From an uncultured Clostridia bacterium (GTDB taxonomy: Bacteria > Bacillota > Clostridia > Christensenellales > Borkfalkiaceae): a DNA stretch of 39,583 bases. Below, in pieces: positions 15,580 through 27,284 of this stretch (position 1 is its first letter; the number at the start of each line of letters is the position of its first letter). The DNA is taken from assembly GCA_944341075.1 (NCBI GenBank), contig CALVLV010000018.1, forward strand, positions 1 through 39,583. Direction: 5' to 3'. The translations under genes and the position numbers were made by a program. The notes beneath the pieces were generated by a model. It ran no database searches. It saw nothing but the letters and a program-made list of their open reading frames with translations, and was not told the DNA's origin.

Positions 15580-17928
15580 ATGACTAAGAAAAGGAAGATT
15601 TCAATAACCACACTCGCCCTTTGCTCGGCCGCGTCCATAGTTGCGGCTGCAGCCCTTATGGGCGGTACGCTCACCGCCGACGCCGACAGGTCTGTCACGC
15701 TGAACGGCGGCAACTTCTTCTACACTGCAAACCAGGCGGAGATCCGCAACGAAGCCGTGGGCGACGAGCACTATACGGCTTTTGCCTTTGCCGACGCCGA
15801 CAGCGCCGTTACCTACCGCAAAAACCTTGCCTACAGCTGGTTCAGCTCGGTAAGGGAGGACGGAGAGCCCACAGCCGAAGAGCAGCAGGGCATGCTTTCC
15901 ACCGAGATAGGCTTTGCAAGCGTGAATTTTGAAACGTTTACCATCAAATTCCAGAGCCAGCAGTATTCGCAGACCGAAGAGGGCGTTACCGATAACTACA
16001 TCACCTTTGTTGCTTCTGAAAACGCAGACGGCGTTTACGTTGGCATAGGCGACCCCCTCCCCGACGGCACTACCGAAGAGGACGAAACCAAGAGGGAGGA
16101 GATGCTTGAAGAGATAACTTCGGGCACCATGCTCAGTTATGACAGGCTGACCATCTCGTTCACCGACCGCGTGCAGGGCAGCTACGAAGTTACCGTTACC
16201 GACAGCAATGATAACTCCGTAGTCGGCATGTTCGAAAACATAGGCGGCACATACGCGCGCTATGTATCTTCCTCTAACAGCACCTCGGTAATTCCCCTCA
16301 CCTACAGCGCACAGTTTGCCGACGATGCAACCGAGGGCGCGGTGATGTACTTGTTCAGCTTCAACGGCCAGAGCTTTGCCCTCGGCGACAACGGCAGTCT
16401 TACCGTCAACGATAATACCGCCCCCGTGCTCTGCCTGGACGAGGAGGTCACCACCCTTGAATACGGCCGCTCGCTGGACGTAAATTATACGGTAATAGAC
16501 ATGCTTGCAACCTCTCCCCGCAGCACCGTATATTACTATGTGCTTAAAGAAGACCAGCAGTCGGGCAACGTTGACCTCAACGAAACGGGCGATACAGGCT
16601 ACTTCAGGCAGATATCCAGCAGCGACATTGCACCCATAATAGCGGGCAAAGATCCCTATCTTCCCCAAGATGACCCCGAAGATGCCGACTATACCACCCA
16701 GTGCCTTGTAAAGGTTTACGTAAGCGTGCAGGACAGCACGGCAAGCGGCAACAATTCCGACAAGGTGTTCCTTGACTGGTATGTTCCCGAAGAGTATAAA
16801 TGCACGGTTACCACAAACAACGCGGGCAGCGATTTCGACTTTATAAGGGCGACCACCGATACCAGGGGCGCCGCATATGTGGGAGATATTGCCGAAATAA
16901 CCGACGGCGACAACGAAAACAGCTATCAGTATGCCGTGGATGCCGCCCTTGAAGAGCAGAAGGCCGTTGCCGGCGACGGTAACTACTTCTATCTTCCCTC
17001 GTTTGAAAACTTTATAAGGGACAACGTTACCGCCTACCGCGACCTTACCTTTTCAATATACTATATAAGCGCAGGTTCCGATTCGGCCACTTCGCTCGAC
17101 TATAACGAGCTTGCCATAGAGCTTGAAAACGAGGGCCTTTACCGCTTTGCGATATACGCCACCGACGCCGAGGGCAACAACATGTATTACCTTGACGAGG
17201 ACGGCAGGGAGGTGGAATTTGCTGCCAGCGAACTCACCGCCCTTCTGGAAGACCCCGCCGAAAGCGACCTTGCCGAATATGTTCCCGTGTTCCAGTTCGA
17301 CGTAAATTACGAAGGCCTCAGCGTTACCGACCCCGAAGGCCAGGATATAGGTTTTGTAGGCACCACCTATTCGGTGCCCGACTTCGACGTAACGGGGCTC
17401 TCTTCGCAGTACGAAACCACTTATACCCTGTATGTGTTCGACAGGTATGCATACTACGGCAAATACGGAACGATATCTTATTCTGAATTTATAAACAGGG
17501 CGGAAGAACTGTTTGAAAACGACAGAGAGTTTTTCCGCGAGATTCCTGCCGAGGCAGACCTTGAAGAAGCCGACCCGGATTATGACGAACTTGCCGCATA
17601 CGAGTGGGATCCCGACGGGCTCAGCTTTGTGCCTCAGGATGAAAATACATTCTACCTTGTAAGAATGGAGGCCAGGGACACAACGTTTGTCACAACGCCG
17701 CTTACAAGCGTTATGGCAATAAGCGTTTCCGCTGCAGCCGATCCCATCAATGTGGCCGAAAACTGGGTGGAAAACAACGTGGCATCGGTAGTGTTGCTCA
17801 GCGTTGCTGGTGCGGCGCTTATCGGCATAATATTGCTCGTTGTTATCAAGCCCAAGGACAAGGGCGATATCGACCAGCTTGACGAGGCCGAAACTTCGCG
17901 TACCTCGCGCAAAAAGTCTAAAAAGTAA
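15580..17928 (+). CDS. large secreted surface protein with C-terminal membrane anchor
   Basis: 782 residues, ATG seven bases after GGAG. There is a signal peptide (ISITTLALCSAASIVAAAAL), then about 700 residues of acidic, Ser/Thr/Asp-rich, strand-type sequence resembling several Ig-like or bacterial adhesin modules (DRVQGSYEVTVTDSNDNSV, GRSLDVNYTVIDMLA, LENEGLYRFAIYATDAEGN). A transmembrane helix lies near 733-757, followed by a tail ending RTSRKKSKK. No LPXTG is seen. I recognise no named family; a role in surface structure or adhesion is inferred. It is monocistronic, between a regulated promoter and a strong terminator. Confidence 0.75.
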   Translation: MTKKRKISITTLALCSAASIVAAAALMGGTLTADADRSVTLNGGNFFYTANQAEIRNEAVGDEHYTAFAFADADSAVTYRKNLAYSWFSSVREDGEPTAEEQQGMLSTEIGFASVNFETFTIKFQSQQYSQTEEGVTDNYITFVASENADGVYVGIGDPLPDGTTEEDETKREEMLEEITSGTMLSYDRLTISFTDRVQGSYEVTVTDSNDNSVVGMFENIGGTYARYVSSSNSTSVIPLTYSAQFADDATEGAVMYLFSFNGQSFALGDNGSLTVNDNTAPVLCLDEEVTTLEYGRSLDVNYTVIDMLATSPRSTVYYYVLKEDQQSGNVDLNETGDTGYFRQISSSDIAPIIAGKDPYLPQDDPEDADYTTQCLVKVYVSVQDSTASGNNSDKVFLDWYVPEEYKCTVTTNNAGSDFDFIRATTDTRGAAYVGDIAEITDGDNENSYQYAVDAALEEQKAVAGDGNYFYLPSFENFIRDNVTAYRDLTFSIYYISAGSDSATSLDYNELAIELENEGLYRFAIYATDAEGNNMYYLDEDGREVEFAASELTALLEDPAESDLAEYVPVFQFDVNYEGLSVTDPEGQDIGFVGTTYSVPDFDVTGLSSQYETTYTLYVFDRYAYYGKYGTISYSEFINRAEELFENDREFFREIPAEADLEEADPDYDELAAYEWDPDGLSFVPQDENTFYLVRMEARDTTFVTTPLTSVMAISVSAAADPINVAENWVENNVASVVLLSVAGAALIGIILLVVIKPKDKGDIDQLDEAETSRTSRKKSKK

Positions 17929-17949
17929 TACGTTTTAACGGTATTCAAT

Positions 17950-17981
17950 GCCGCGGCGCTTTTACAGCGCCGCGGCTTTTT
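17950..17981 (+). terminator. intrinsic terminator of the 782-residue surface gene
   Basis: An 11-bp perfect stem (17950-17960 with 17966-17976) is followed by TTTTT. Confidence 0.85.
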
Positions 17982-17991
17982 GTATAAAGAA

Positions 17992-18014
17992 AACCCCCGG
18001 TTAGTCCGGGGGTT
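17992..18014. repeat. second hairpin, AACCCCCGG/CCGGGGGTT
   Basis: A 9-bp perfect stem with loop TTAGT follows the terminator at once. It has no T-run and may stabilise RNA ends or belong to the repeat block beyond. Confidence 0.4.
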
Positions 18015-18059
18015 CAGTAATAGGCTTTTGCCGATGAGTAAAAAAGGTTATAAAGGCAA

Positions 18060-18237
18060 TCAGCGGACAAGCCCCTTTGTGTAAAGGGGATACCCCACAT
18101 CGTGCCCCCTTGTGTAAAGGGGGACGAGCATTGCACAAAGTGTAAGGTGCGAGCGGTGACCGAAAACGTCGTTGTCCTTACGCCGTTTGAGAAGTAAGGG
18201 GGGATTGTAGGCGCAAAGCGCCGTAGTAATATGACAA
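18060..18237. repeat. CT-rich palindromes in the gap before parE
   Basis: CCCCTTT-gtgt-AAAGGGG lies near 18073-18090 and CCCCCTT-gtgt-AAAGGGGG near 18105-18123. These match the palindrome near 13062-13092. No gene is seen. Confidence 0.45.
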
Positions 18238-18429
18238 TCCCTCAGTCTTGCTGTCGCTAACGCTTTCGCAAGCCAGTGTCTCGCCGTGCGTGTAGTGTAT
18301 GGCCGCACGGCTCGGTCACCACTCGGGCACACATTTGCCCTCGTTCATCTCACTTCGGCACGCACAACGGGTGTCCGTTGTGCTATGAAATGCCTTGTTC
18401 GTCCTCAATGCTTCCGCATTAAAGGCGCC
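18238..18429. repeat. 192-bp structured repeat, copy 1
   Basis: It aligns without gaps to 29017-29208; I count seven substitutions by eye. Predicted stems are CTTGC/GCAAG, CCGTGCG/CGCACGG, GGGCA/TGCCC, GCACAACGG/CCGTTGTGC and AATGC/GCATT. In the fourth stem the two copies differ at both paired positions, C-G here and T-A there. Confidence 0.75.
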
Positions 18430-18660
18430 TACAATACGGTGAACTGTCTCTCTTTGCCAAAGGGGGCTTGCCTTATATCTCGCCTCCCCTGCCTAAGGGG
18501 AGGAATTAAAGGAGGGGTTTGAATTGTGTGGTGCAAAGTCAATGCATAAATAATCAATGCGATATAAATCGCGTAACCGAACCCCTCAGCCTTGACCTCG
18601 CATATGTTCGGTCAAGTCAGCTCCCCTCAGACAGGGGAGCCTTGATTGCGTAGCGGCAAT
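18430..18660. repeat. further CT-rich hairpin modules
   Basis: CTCCCCTGCC/AAGGGGAGG is found near 18482-18502, and AGCTCCCC/GGGGAGC near 18632-18649. CGTAACCGAACCCCTC near 18570-18586 matches the one near 14353. No gene is seen. Confidence 0.45.
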
Positions 18661-18696
18661 TTTGAAAGTTACTTTCAGCAAATGTTGCCTTATACC

Positions 18697-18725
18697 TTGC
18701 ATTTGAACACAATATGTGGTATAAT
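18697..18725 (+). promoter_or_regulatory. sigma-A promoter of the topoisomerase operon
   Basis: TTGCAT (18697-18702) and TATAAT (18720-18725) are 17 bp apart. The transcript leader would be about 160 bases, GC-rich and able to fold. Confidence 0.7.
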
Positions 18726-18894
18726 GTATGGTGAATTATTATTGTTTTCGTGCGCCGTGCGGGGCGGCCGTGTGCGGGAGTTGCCGCACATAGCCTTCCG
18801 TTAAAAAAGCACCGCCAGGGTTTGCCGTGCGGGGCTTGTCGTGGCAGGCATTTGCCGCGGACTGTGCGCTACTTTAACCGGAGAAAAGAGGAAT

Positions 18895-20976
18895 ATGGCA
18901 GCTAAGAAAAACACATACGACGCCGACGACCTTAAAATACTTGAAGGACTTGAGGCCGTGCGCGTCCGCCCGGGCATGTATATAGGCTCTACGGGGGTGC
19001 GCGGGCTTCACCACATACTTTGGGAGATAGTAGACAACGCCATAGACGAGGCCGCCAACGGCTACGCGGACGAAATATCTGTAAAATTGTGGAAGGACGG
19101 TTCGGCCTCCGTTCAGGATAACGGCCGCGGCATGCCCACCGACATAAACAAAAAGGCGGGCATATCGGGCGTGGAGCTGATATTCACCAAGCTGCACGCG
19201 GGCGGCAAGTTCGACAGCGGCAACTACGCCTTCTCCGGCGGCCTGCACGGCGTGGGCGCCTCGGTCACCAACGCCCTGTCGCGCTGGCTTGAGGTAGAGG
19301 TGTGCCGCGGCAAGGTATACGCCATGCGCTTTAAATCGAGCTACGACGAAAAGAACAAGAAGTGGCTGTGCGGCGTGCCCGAAGGCCCCCTTAAGGAGAC
19401 GGGCGCAAAGGCGGGCGTGCGCGGCACGTTCGTGCGGTTCATGCCTGACGACAGGGTGTTTGAAACGGTAGAGTGGAACTACGACACCATATTCAAGCGC
19501 CTTAAAGAACTTGCCTTTTTAAACAAGGGCGTGCGCATAAACTTTGATGACGAGCGCGTTTTATACCGCACATACGAGGGCGACGACGGCGAACCTGTAA
19601 AGGAAAAGCTGCCCCCGCGCGAAAAGGTCAGCTTTAAGTACGACGGCGGCCTGAAGGACTTTGTCACCTTCCTCAACGATGGCTACACTCGGGCGTACGA
19701 GGCGCCTTTATACTATTCAGCCGTAAAGGATATAACCATAAAGGGTTTTGCGCCCTCTAAAATAAAGGTGGAGTTTGCCGTACAGCACACCAAGGAAGAC
19801 ACCGAAAATTTATATTCGTTTGTAAACAACATTGCCACGGTGGAGGGCGGATATCACGAGACGGGCTTCAGAAACGGCCTTCTGAAGGCGGTAAACGAAT
19901 ACGCCCGCTCCAACGGCGTTTTAAAGGCCAAAGACCAGCCCTTTATAGTCGACGACGTAAAGGAGGGGCTGACCGCCGTGCTCACCGTGCAGATGAACAA
20001 CGTGGAGTTTGAAGGGCAGACCAAGACAAAGCTTGGCAACCCCGAAGTAAAGCCGGTGGTGGAGCAGGTAGTGCTTGAAGGGCTTAAAAAGCTTATGGAT
20101 ACGCGCGGCAACAAGGCGGCGTTCGACGAGATCGCGCGCAAGGCCAAGTTTGCCGCCGACGACCGCATAAAGCACCGCCACGAGCGCGACGTTGCCAAGG
20201 CGGCTTCGGAAAACGACGGGCTCAACCTTGTGGGCAAGCTGGCGGCATGTTCGGGCAGGGACCCGGATAAAAACGAGCTGTTCATAGTCGAGGGCGATTC
20301 GGCGGGCGGCACGGCCAAGCAGGCGCGCGTGCGCCAGTTCCAGTCTATACTGCCCCTGCGCGGCAAGCCGCTCAACGTGCAGAAGAAGAGCGCCCTGCAG
20401 GCCCTTCAGAACGAGGAACTCAAAACTCTAATCTCGGCGATAGGCGCGGGCTTCGGAAAGAGTTTCGACGTGGAAAAGACCAGGTATAAAAAGGTAATAA
20501 TACTCTCCGACGCCGACCAGGACGGCATGCACATACGCTGCATACTGCTCACCTTCTTTTTCAAGTACATGTGCGACCTTATTAAGGCGGGCTACGTTTA
20601 TATAGGCATGCCGCCGCTTTACAAAGTGTATAAAAAGGACGTGGTGGAGTACGCCTACGACGACAAGGAGCTCGACGCCAAGATAAAAAAGGTGGGCAAG
20701 GGCTATCAGATACAGCGCTATAAGGGGCTGGGCGAAATGTCTGCCGACCAGCTGTGGGAGACGACCATGGACCCCGCCACGCGCAACCTTATACAGGTGA
20801 CTATAGAGGACATCGCCGAAGCGGGCAGGGTGATAGACATGCTCATGGGCGACAAGGTAGAGGGCCGCAAGGCATTCTTAAACGAAAACGCCAACTTCAA
20901 CAAGGTGGACGGCTTTATTGAAAAGGTGCACTTCAAGGAAGAGGGCAAGGGCACGCAGGAAGAATTTTACGATTAA
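18895..20976 (+). CDS. parE: type IIA DNA topoisomerase subunit B (ParE/GyrB family)
   Basis: Start at ATG 18895 after AGAGG; an upstream in-frame start at 18841 would add a non-conserved stretch. The 693-residue protein has the GHKL ATPase motifs EIVDNAIDEAANGYAD, DNGRGMPTD and GGLHGVGASVTNALS. Its TOPRIM motifs are EGDSAGGTAKQ and DADQDGMHIR, and the C-terminal YKGLGEMSADQLWETTMDP is present. With the subunit A gene 15 bases downstream it forms an A2B2 enzyme that passes DNA duplexes. I favour topoisomerase IV because the partner lacks an evident GyrA box, but the annotation gyrB is possible. Confidence 0.93.
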   Translation: MAAKKNTYDADDLKILEGLEAVRVRPGMYIGSTGVRGLHHILWEIVDNAIDEAANGYADEISVKLWKDGSASVQDNGRGMPTDINKKAGISGVELIFTKLHAGGKFDSGNYAFSGGLHGVGASVTNALSRWLEVEVCRGKVYAMRFKSSYDEKNKKWLCGVPEGPLKETGAKAGVRGTFVRFMPDDRVFETVEWNYDTIFKRLKELAFLNKGVRINFDDERVLYRTYEGDDGEPVKEKLPPREKVSFKYDGGLKDFVTFLNDGYTRAYEAPLYYSAVKDITIKGFAPSKIKVEFAVQHTKEDTENLYSFVNNIATVEGGYHETGFRNGLLKAVNEYARSNGVLKAKDQPFIVDDVKEGLTAVLTVQMNNVEFEGQTKTKLGNPEVKPVVEQVVLEGLKKLMDTRGNKAAFDEIARKAKFAADDRIKHRHERDVAKAASENDGLNLVGKLAACSGRDPDKNELFIVEGDSAGGTAKQARVRQFQSILPLRGKPLNVQKKSALQALQNEELKTLISAIGAGFGKSFDVEKTRYKKVIILSDADQDGMHIRCILLTFFFKYMCDLIKAGYVYIGMPPLYKVYKKDVVEYAYDDKELDAKIKKVGKGYQIQRYKGLGEMSADQLWETTMDPATRNLIQVTIEDIAEAGRVIDMLMGDKVEGRKAFLNENANFNKVDGFIEKVHFKEEGKGTQEEFYD

Positions 20977-20991
20977 AAGGGCGCATATACC

Positions 20992-23475
20992 ATGGCAAAA
21001 AAGAACGACGGAAATTTTCAGACATCAATACCAAGCGGCAACGTGTTTGTAACGCCGCTTGAGGACGTAATGCCCCAGTCCATGCTGCCCTATGCCGAAT
21101 TTGTAATTCTTGACAGGGCGCTGCCCCGCGTGGAGGACGGCCTCAAGCCCGTGCAGAGGCGCATACTGTACACCATGATGGAAATGGGCCTCACGCCCGA
21201 TAAGCCGCACAAAAAGTCGGCGCGCATAGTCGGCGACTGCATGGGTAAGTACCACCCCCACGGCGACAGCTCGGTGTACGACGCAATGGTGCGCATGGCG
21301 CAGCCCTTCAACATGCGCCTTACGCTTGTAAACGGGCACGGCAACTTCGGTTCGGTAGACGGCGACCCCGCCGCCGCCATGAGGTATACCGAGGCCAGGC
21401 TGGAGCCGCTGGCGCTTGAACTTCTGCGCGACCTGGACAAGGAGACGGTGCCCTTTTCGTTCAACTTCGACGACAGCCTTTTGGAGCCCGATATTCTCCC
21501 CGGCAGGTTCCCCAACCTTCTGGTAAACGGCGCAAACGGCATTGCCGTGGGACTTGCCACCAACATACCCACCCACAACCTGGGCGAGGTGATAGACGGC
21601 GTGTGCGCCTATATAGATAACCCCCGCATATCTTTAAAGGATATGATGAAGATAATCCCCGGCCCCGACTTTTCAACGGGCGGCTACATCATCGCCAACG
21701 AGCTTGAGCAGGCCTACGAAACGGGCAAGGGCAAAATAACGCTGCGCGCAAAGTATTCGGTGGAAACGGACAAGGGCGGCAAAAAGCTTATAGTAATAAC
21801 CGAACTGCCCTACCAGACCAACAAGGCCGAACTTCTGCGCAAGATAATGCTTTTGAAGGAGGATAAAAAGGAGCTCCTTTCGGGCATAACAGACATAGTT
21901 GACGAATCTGACCGCACGGGCATGCGCGCCGTTATCACCTGCAAAAAGGAGGCGGATGTAGACGCAATACTTGCCACGCTTTTAAAGTATACCGATCTGG
22001 AGTGTACCTTCGGCATAAACATGGTGGCAATTGCCGGCGGCAAGCCCCAGCAGCTCGGCCTTTTAGATATAATAAGGTACTACGTAAACTACCAGCGCCT
22101 TGTGGTGCTCCGCCGTGCCAAGTTCGAGCTGAAGGAGGCGCAGGCGCGCAAGCACATTCTGGAAGGGCTTATAATCGGCGTCCACAACATAGACGAAGTG
22201 GTAAAGATAATCAAAAACGCCGAAAGCACGCCCGATGCAAGGAAAAAGCTGATGGAGCGCTTCAGCCTTTCTGAGCGCCAGGCGCAGGCCATACTCGATT
22301 TAAGGCTTGCCCGCCTTGCCAAGCTTGAGGTGTTCAAGCTGGAACAGGAACTTGCCGAGCTGGAAAAGCGCATAGCCTACCTTACAAAGGTGATAGGCGA
22401 CAAGTCCATGCAGATGGGCATAGTAAAGCAGGAGATTCTGGAAATAAAAAAGAAGTACCCCTGCCCCCGCAAGTCGGTGATAATAGGCGCCGCGGGCGAA
22501 ATTTACGTCAAGCGCGAAGATATCAAGCGCGCCGTCACCGAATGGGCGGTGTCGCTTACTGCCGACGGAAGAGTAAAGTTCACCGAAAAGGGCGAATTTG
22601 TTTCAAAATTCAAAAAGCCGCTCACAAGCTCAAAGCTCTCGCTCATGCATACGCAGGTAATATTTACGGGGTCGGACGCACGGCTGTTCTGCTTCACCGA
22701 CATGGGCAACTGCGTGTATATAGACCTGGACAATGCCGACCCTTCGGACTACCGCGCCGACCCGCTCTCGCTGCACGATATCTGCCCCGACGCCTTCGAA
22801 GGTGAAAAGGCGGTAAAGCTGTTCACCCGCGAAGAGTGCAAGGGCGACGTTCTGTTCTTCACCCGCGCGGGCATGGTAAAGCGCACGCCGTGGGCAGAAT
22901 ACAACCTTAAAAAGAGCTATTATCAGGCCATCGTGCTCAAAGAGGGCGACAGCGTGATAAACGTTGAAACGTACGACGCGGACGAATTTTCCACCATGTT
23001 CTTTGTAAGCCGTTCGGGACTTGCCCTCAATGCGGTAAAGGACAACCTTCCCGTTCAGGGCAGGGTGGCGGGCGGCGTGCGCGGCATTGCGCTGGGCACG
23101 GGCGACGAGTGCATATTCGCCTCGCAGATAAACGGCGAGGGCGAAATTGTGGTAGTCACCGCCGCAGGCGGCTACAAGCGCGTGATCTCCTCGCTGATAG
23201 ACCCCATAGGCCGCGCCTGCAAGGGCGTAATCATTGCCGACGTAAAGGACTGCAAACAGCTTATATTTGCAGACTACGTCACCATACCCTATACGCTTGC
23301 CGTCATAAATAAAGACGGCTCCGTCGCCGAACTCAACACCGAAGAGATATCTATAGAAAACCGCGTTACCAAGGGTAAAAAGCTTAAGCGCAACCCGCCT
23401 TTGGACGCCGCCCGCATCGTTGCCTTAAAGCAGAAGTCCGACTACGCCGACGGCAATGTGCAGATGAGGATGTGA
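20992..23475 (+). CDS. parC: type IIA DNA topoisomerase subunit A (ParC/GyrA family)
   Basis: 827 residues. The DNA-cleaving Tyr132 lies in [11 protein letters not shown]. The quinolone region [19 protein letters not shown] carries Ser93 and Asp97, equivalent to E. coli GyrA Ser83 and Asp87, so it looks wild type. A coiled-coil gate follows (about 440-490), then a C-terminal beta-pinwheel ([34 protein letters not shown]). No QRRGGKG-type GyrA box is visible where gyrase would have it, which favours decatenation (topoisomerase IV). Co-transcribed with parE. A structured repeat begins five bases after its stop. Confidence 0.92.
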   Translation: MAKKNDGNFQTSIPSGNVFVTPLEDVMPQSMLPYAEFVILDRALPRVEDGLKPVQRRILYTMMEMGLTPDKPHKKSARIVGDCMGKYHPHGDSSVYDAMVRMAQPFNMRLTLVNGHGNFGSVDGDPAAAMRYTEARLEPLALELLRDLDKETVPFSFNFDDSLLEPDILPGRFPNLLVNGANGIAVGLATNIPTHNLGEVIDGVCAYIDNPRISLKDMMKIIPGPDFSTGGYIIANELEQAYETGKGKITLRAKYSVETDKGGKKLIVITELPYQTNKAELLRKIMLLKEDKKELLSGITDIVDESDRTGMRAVITCKKEADVDAILATLLKYTDLECTFGINMVAIAGGKPQQLGLLDIIRYYVNYQRLVVLRRAKFELKEAQARKHILEGLIIGVHNIDEVVKIIKNAESTPDARKKLMERFSLSERQAQAILDLRLARLAKLEVFKLEQELAELEKRIAYLTKVIGDKSMQMGIVKQEILEIKKKYPCPRKSVIIGAAGEIYVKREDIKRAVTEWAVSLTADGRVKFTEKGEFVSKFKKPLTSSKLSLMHTQVIFTGSDARLFCFTDMGNCVYIDLDNADPSDYRADPLSLHDICPDAFEGEKAVKLFTREECKGDVLFFTRAGMVKRTPWAEYNLKKSYYQAIVLKEGDSVINVETYDADEFSTMFFVSRSGLALNAVKDNLPVQGRVAGGVRGIALGTGDECIFASQINGEGEIVVVTAAGGYKRVISSLIDPIGRACKGVIIADVKDCKQLIFADYVTIPYTLAVINKDGSVAELNTEEISIENRVTKGKKLKRNPPLDAARIVALKQKSDYADGNVQMRM

Positions 23476-23480
23476 AAGGG

Positions 23481-23650
23481 GTTCACGAATTTTGACGGCG
23501 GGCCGCGCCGTTAAAATTCCGTGAGTTTGAGAAACCAGGTTTCTCTGGTGGCATTTTTTAGTGCCCTCGATTATAGAAATGCCGCCATTCACTTCCGGTG
23601 AGCCTGCTGACCGCAGCAAATTGTGTCTTTCTGCGCAAGGAAACCTTGCT
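23481..23650. repeat. structured hairpin-chain element, copy A (after parC)
   Basis: It begins GTTCACGAATTTT five bases after the parC stop. Stems in order: AATTTTgACGGC with GCCGTtAAAATT inside TCACG/CGTGA; GAGAAACC/GGTTTCTC; GGTGGCATTT/AAATGCCGCC; TCAC/GTGA; GCTG/CAGC; GCAAGG/CCTTGC. Copies B (24789) and C (26863) keep the linkers CCGTGAGTTTG, GGTGAGC and CAAATTG but change both arms of the stems. Confidence 0.75.
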
Positions 23651-23651
23651 T

Positions 23652-23685
23652 GAAACGTTAATTATTTTAGAAACGTTAATTATTT
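23652..23685. repeat. two direct repeats of GAAACGTTAATTATTT
   Basis: The 16-mer is at 23652-23667 and 23670-23685, a period of 18, right after the structured element. Purpose unknown. Confidence 0.5.
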
Positions 23686-23696
23686 AAAAAACAATT

Positions 23697-23930
23697 GTCA
23701 TTTCGACCGAGCGGTAGCGAGCGGAGAAATCTATTCCGCATTATAGCCTCCTCTATTAGGGGAGGTGGCTTAACTGAATAAAGTAAAGTTAAGGCGATGG
23801 GATTTTTTTGAGATTTCTCGACTACGCTCGAAATGACGGAGCGTATTATAGCCTCCTCTAATAGGGGAGGGGCTTGCCCGTGAGGGTGTGTCGGTGGGAT
23901 TTGACAAAATCTTCGTGACTTGGAAAAACT
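23697..23930. repeat. MITE-like repeat with embedded CT-rich module
   Basis: GTCATTTCGACC at 23697 and CTCGAAATGAC ending 23837 form inverted ends, with GGAGAAATCT and GAGATTTCTC inside. A hairpin CCTCCTC/GGGGAGG, then GGTGGC, CTTAACT/AAGTTAAG and GGGATTT are nested between. A second CCTCCTC/GGGGAGG module follows to about 23905, and AAAATCTTCGTGACTTGG near 23907-23925 matches the 12834 element. Confidence 0.55.
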
Positions 23931-23943
23931 TGTTTTACTACGG

Positions 23944-23971
23944 GGCCTCCGCTGTATGCGGAGGCCTTTTT
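23944..23971 (+). terminator. intrinsic terminator before grpE
   Basis: GGCCTCCGC (23944-23952) pairs with GCGGAGGCC (23958-23966), with TTTTT following. It would end transcripts from the parE-parC unit after the repeat block. Confidence 0.8.
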
Positions 23972-24128
23972 GCGTGCCGTGCGGGCATACGTTGCCTTTT
24001 CGCGCGCGTGCGTGCGCGTACATAAATATAATCGGGCGGATATGTAAAATTTTTTGTGATTTTTTGGTTAAAGGCGGCGGGCGTTGTTTATATTATTACT
24101 GTAAAACAAAAAGCGAGATCAAATCGAC

Positions 24129-24785
24129 ATGTTCAACGACGAAGAAGATAAAAAGAAAAAAAAGGCGCGCCCCGCAAAAGAGGAGGGGAAGCCCGAGGCT
24201 GAAGTAGCCCAAGGCGACCTGCCCGAAGCGGAAGACCCTGAAAAGGAGCTCCCCGCAGAGGAGCCCGAAGAGGAACTCCCCGAGACGGAAGACCTTGATA
24301 AGGAGCTTCCCGCAGAAGAGGCGCCCGAAAAGCCCGCCGAACCTTCGGAACTTGAGAAGGCGCAGGCGCTCGCCGAAGATTACAAGCGCAAGTGGTACGC
24401 CGTATCTGCCGAATATGATAACTACCGCAAGCGCACCGCCGCGCAGGCCTCAAAGGCATATGCAGACGGCAAGGCAGAGGCAATTTTAAAGCTTTTGCCC
24501 GTATCGGACACCTTCGGCTACGCGCTCGATTCCGCCAAGGACGAGGCGACTAAGGCAGGCATAGATAAAATAATCAAAAATTTTACGGCAATTCTCTCTT
24601 CGCTCGGCGTAGAGGAAGTGCCCGTAAAGCCGGGCGATAAATTCGACGAGCTTGTGGCCGAAGCCGTTATGACCGTTCCCTGCGGCGAGGGCGAGCAGCC
24701 CAACACCGTAAAGTTTGTGCTCAAAAAGGGGTACACGCAGAATGGTAAAGTTATAAGGTTTGCCCAGGTTTCCGTCACGGTTTAA
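24129..24785 (+). CDS. grpE: GrpE nucleotide-exchange factor
   Basis: 218 residues. The N-terminal 75 residues are acidic and low complexity with near-repeats (EKELPAEEPEEELPETEDL, DKELPAEE). The conserved GrpE body follows: long helix (AEDYKRKWYAVSAEYDNYRK), then FGYALDSAKDEATKAGIDKI and the beta-wing (EGEQPNTVKFVLKKGYTQNG). It releases ADP from DnaK in the cytoplasm. No hrcA lies upstream and I see no CIRCE dyad. Ribosome site is weak (GAG about 10 bases before ATG). A hairpin-chain element, not a close neighbour, follows. Confidence 0.93.
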   Translation: MFNDEEDKKKKKARPAKEEGKPEAEVAQGDLPEAEDPEKELPAEEPEEELPETEDLDKELPAEEAPEKPAEPSELEKAQALAEDYKRKWYAVSAEYDNYRKRTAAQASKAYADGKAEAILKLLPVSDTFGYALDSAKDEATKAGIDKIIKNFTAILSSLGVEEVPVKPGDKFDELVAEAVMTVPCGEGEQPNTVKFVLKKGYTQNGKVIRFAQVSVTV

Positions 24786-24788
24786 AGA

Positions 24789-24970
24789 GTTCACGAATTT
24801 TTCGCTTTGGTGACACGTGAAAAATTCCGTGAGTTTGGGGAGCCAGCTCCCCCTGACTGCAATTTCTGAATGCTCACTTATTATATAATTGCAGTCATTC
24901 CCCCTTTGGTGAGCTCGCTCGCGCGACAAATTGGGGCGCGCTAACGGCGGGAAACCCGCCTTGCGCAAAG
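24789..24970. repeat. structured hairpin-chain element, copy B (after grpE)
   Basis: It starts four bases after the grpE stop with GTTCACGAATTTTT. Stems: AATTTTTC/GAAAAATT; GGGGAGC/GCTCCCC; GACTGCAATT/AATTGCAGTC; GCGC...GCGC enclosing CGGCGGG/CCCGCC. Linkers match copies A and C while paired bases differ. Its last stem ends seven bases before TATAAT (24977-24982), the likely -10 of dnaK; the -35 of that promoter is poor. Confidence 0.75.
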
Positions 24971-25050
24971 CTATTGTATAATAAATCGACTTGCCCTGTG
25001 AAGGGCGCATAAAAAAGCAACTACACTTTATTTTTAGTGGGAGGACATGA

Positions 25051-26859
<1,809 letters not shown>

Positions 26860-26862
26860 TTA

Positions 26863-27041
26863 GTTCACGAATTTTAACGGCGGGCCGCGCCGTTAAAATT
26901 CCGTGAGTTTGAGGAACCAAGTTCCTCTGGCGGCATATTTAAGTGCCCTGCATTATAGAAATGCCGCCATTCACCTCCGGTGAGCCCGCTGCCGCGGCAA
27001 ATTGAGTCGCGCTTAACGGCGAACTAAATTCGCCTTGCGCA
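26863..27041. repeat. structured hairpin-chain element, copy C (after dnaK)
   Basis: It starts GTTCACGAATTTT. Stems: AATTTTAACGGC/GCCGTTAAAATT, perfect here where copy A has a G-T; GAGGAAC/GTTCCTC; GGCGGCAT/ATGCCGCC; TCACC/GGTGA; GCGC...GCGC enclosing CGGCGAA/TTCGCC. Confidence 0.75.
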
Positions 27042-27284
27042 CGTATTTCTTTTAAAAACATGTACGTGCCGCGCTCTGCTAAGGGCTATGAATTTATAAT
27101 GGGCATCGGCCGCTGTGCGGATAAATAAAACGGCATAATATATCGCGGGCGCACGGAGAAATTACCTTCCCCGTGCGCCGTGCGGCGTTATTCGGCATGA
27201 CGGGCAAAGCCCGTTGGTTGGGCTATATATGCCTGCCAATTTATATAGTTTGGTTCAGTAAAAGCAAATTAAGGTATATTTTTT
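27042..27284 (+). other. dnaK-dnaJ spacer, no gene seen
   Basis: After copy C it holds a GCGCACGG/CCGTGCGC stem (near 27150-27178) and an ACGGGC-aaa-GCCCGT hairpin (near 27198-27213). TTGGGC and TATATA near 27217-27246 are a possible promoter for dnaJ. AAGG lies 11 bases before the dnaJ ATG. Confidence 0.35.

Noticed and set aside
24128-24129. CIRCE element upstream of grpE or dnaK
   Set aside because: No TTAGCACTC-N9-GAGTGCTAA-like dyad is found in either upstream gap.
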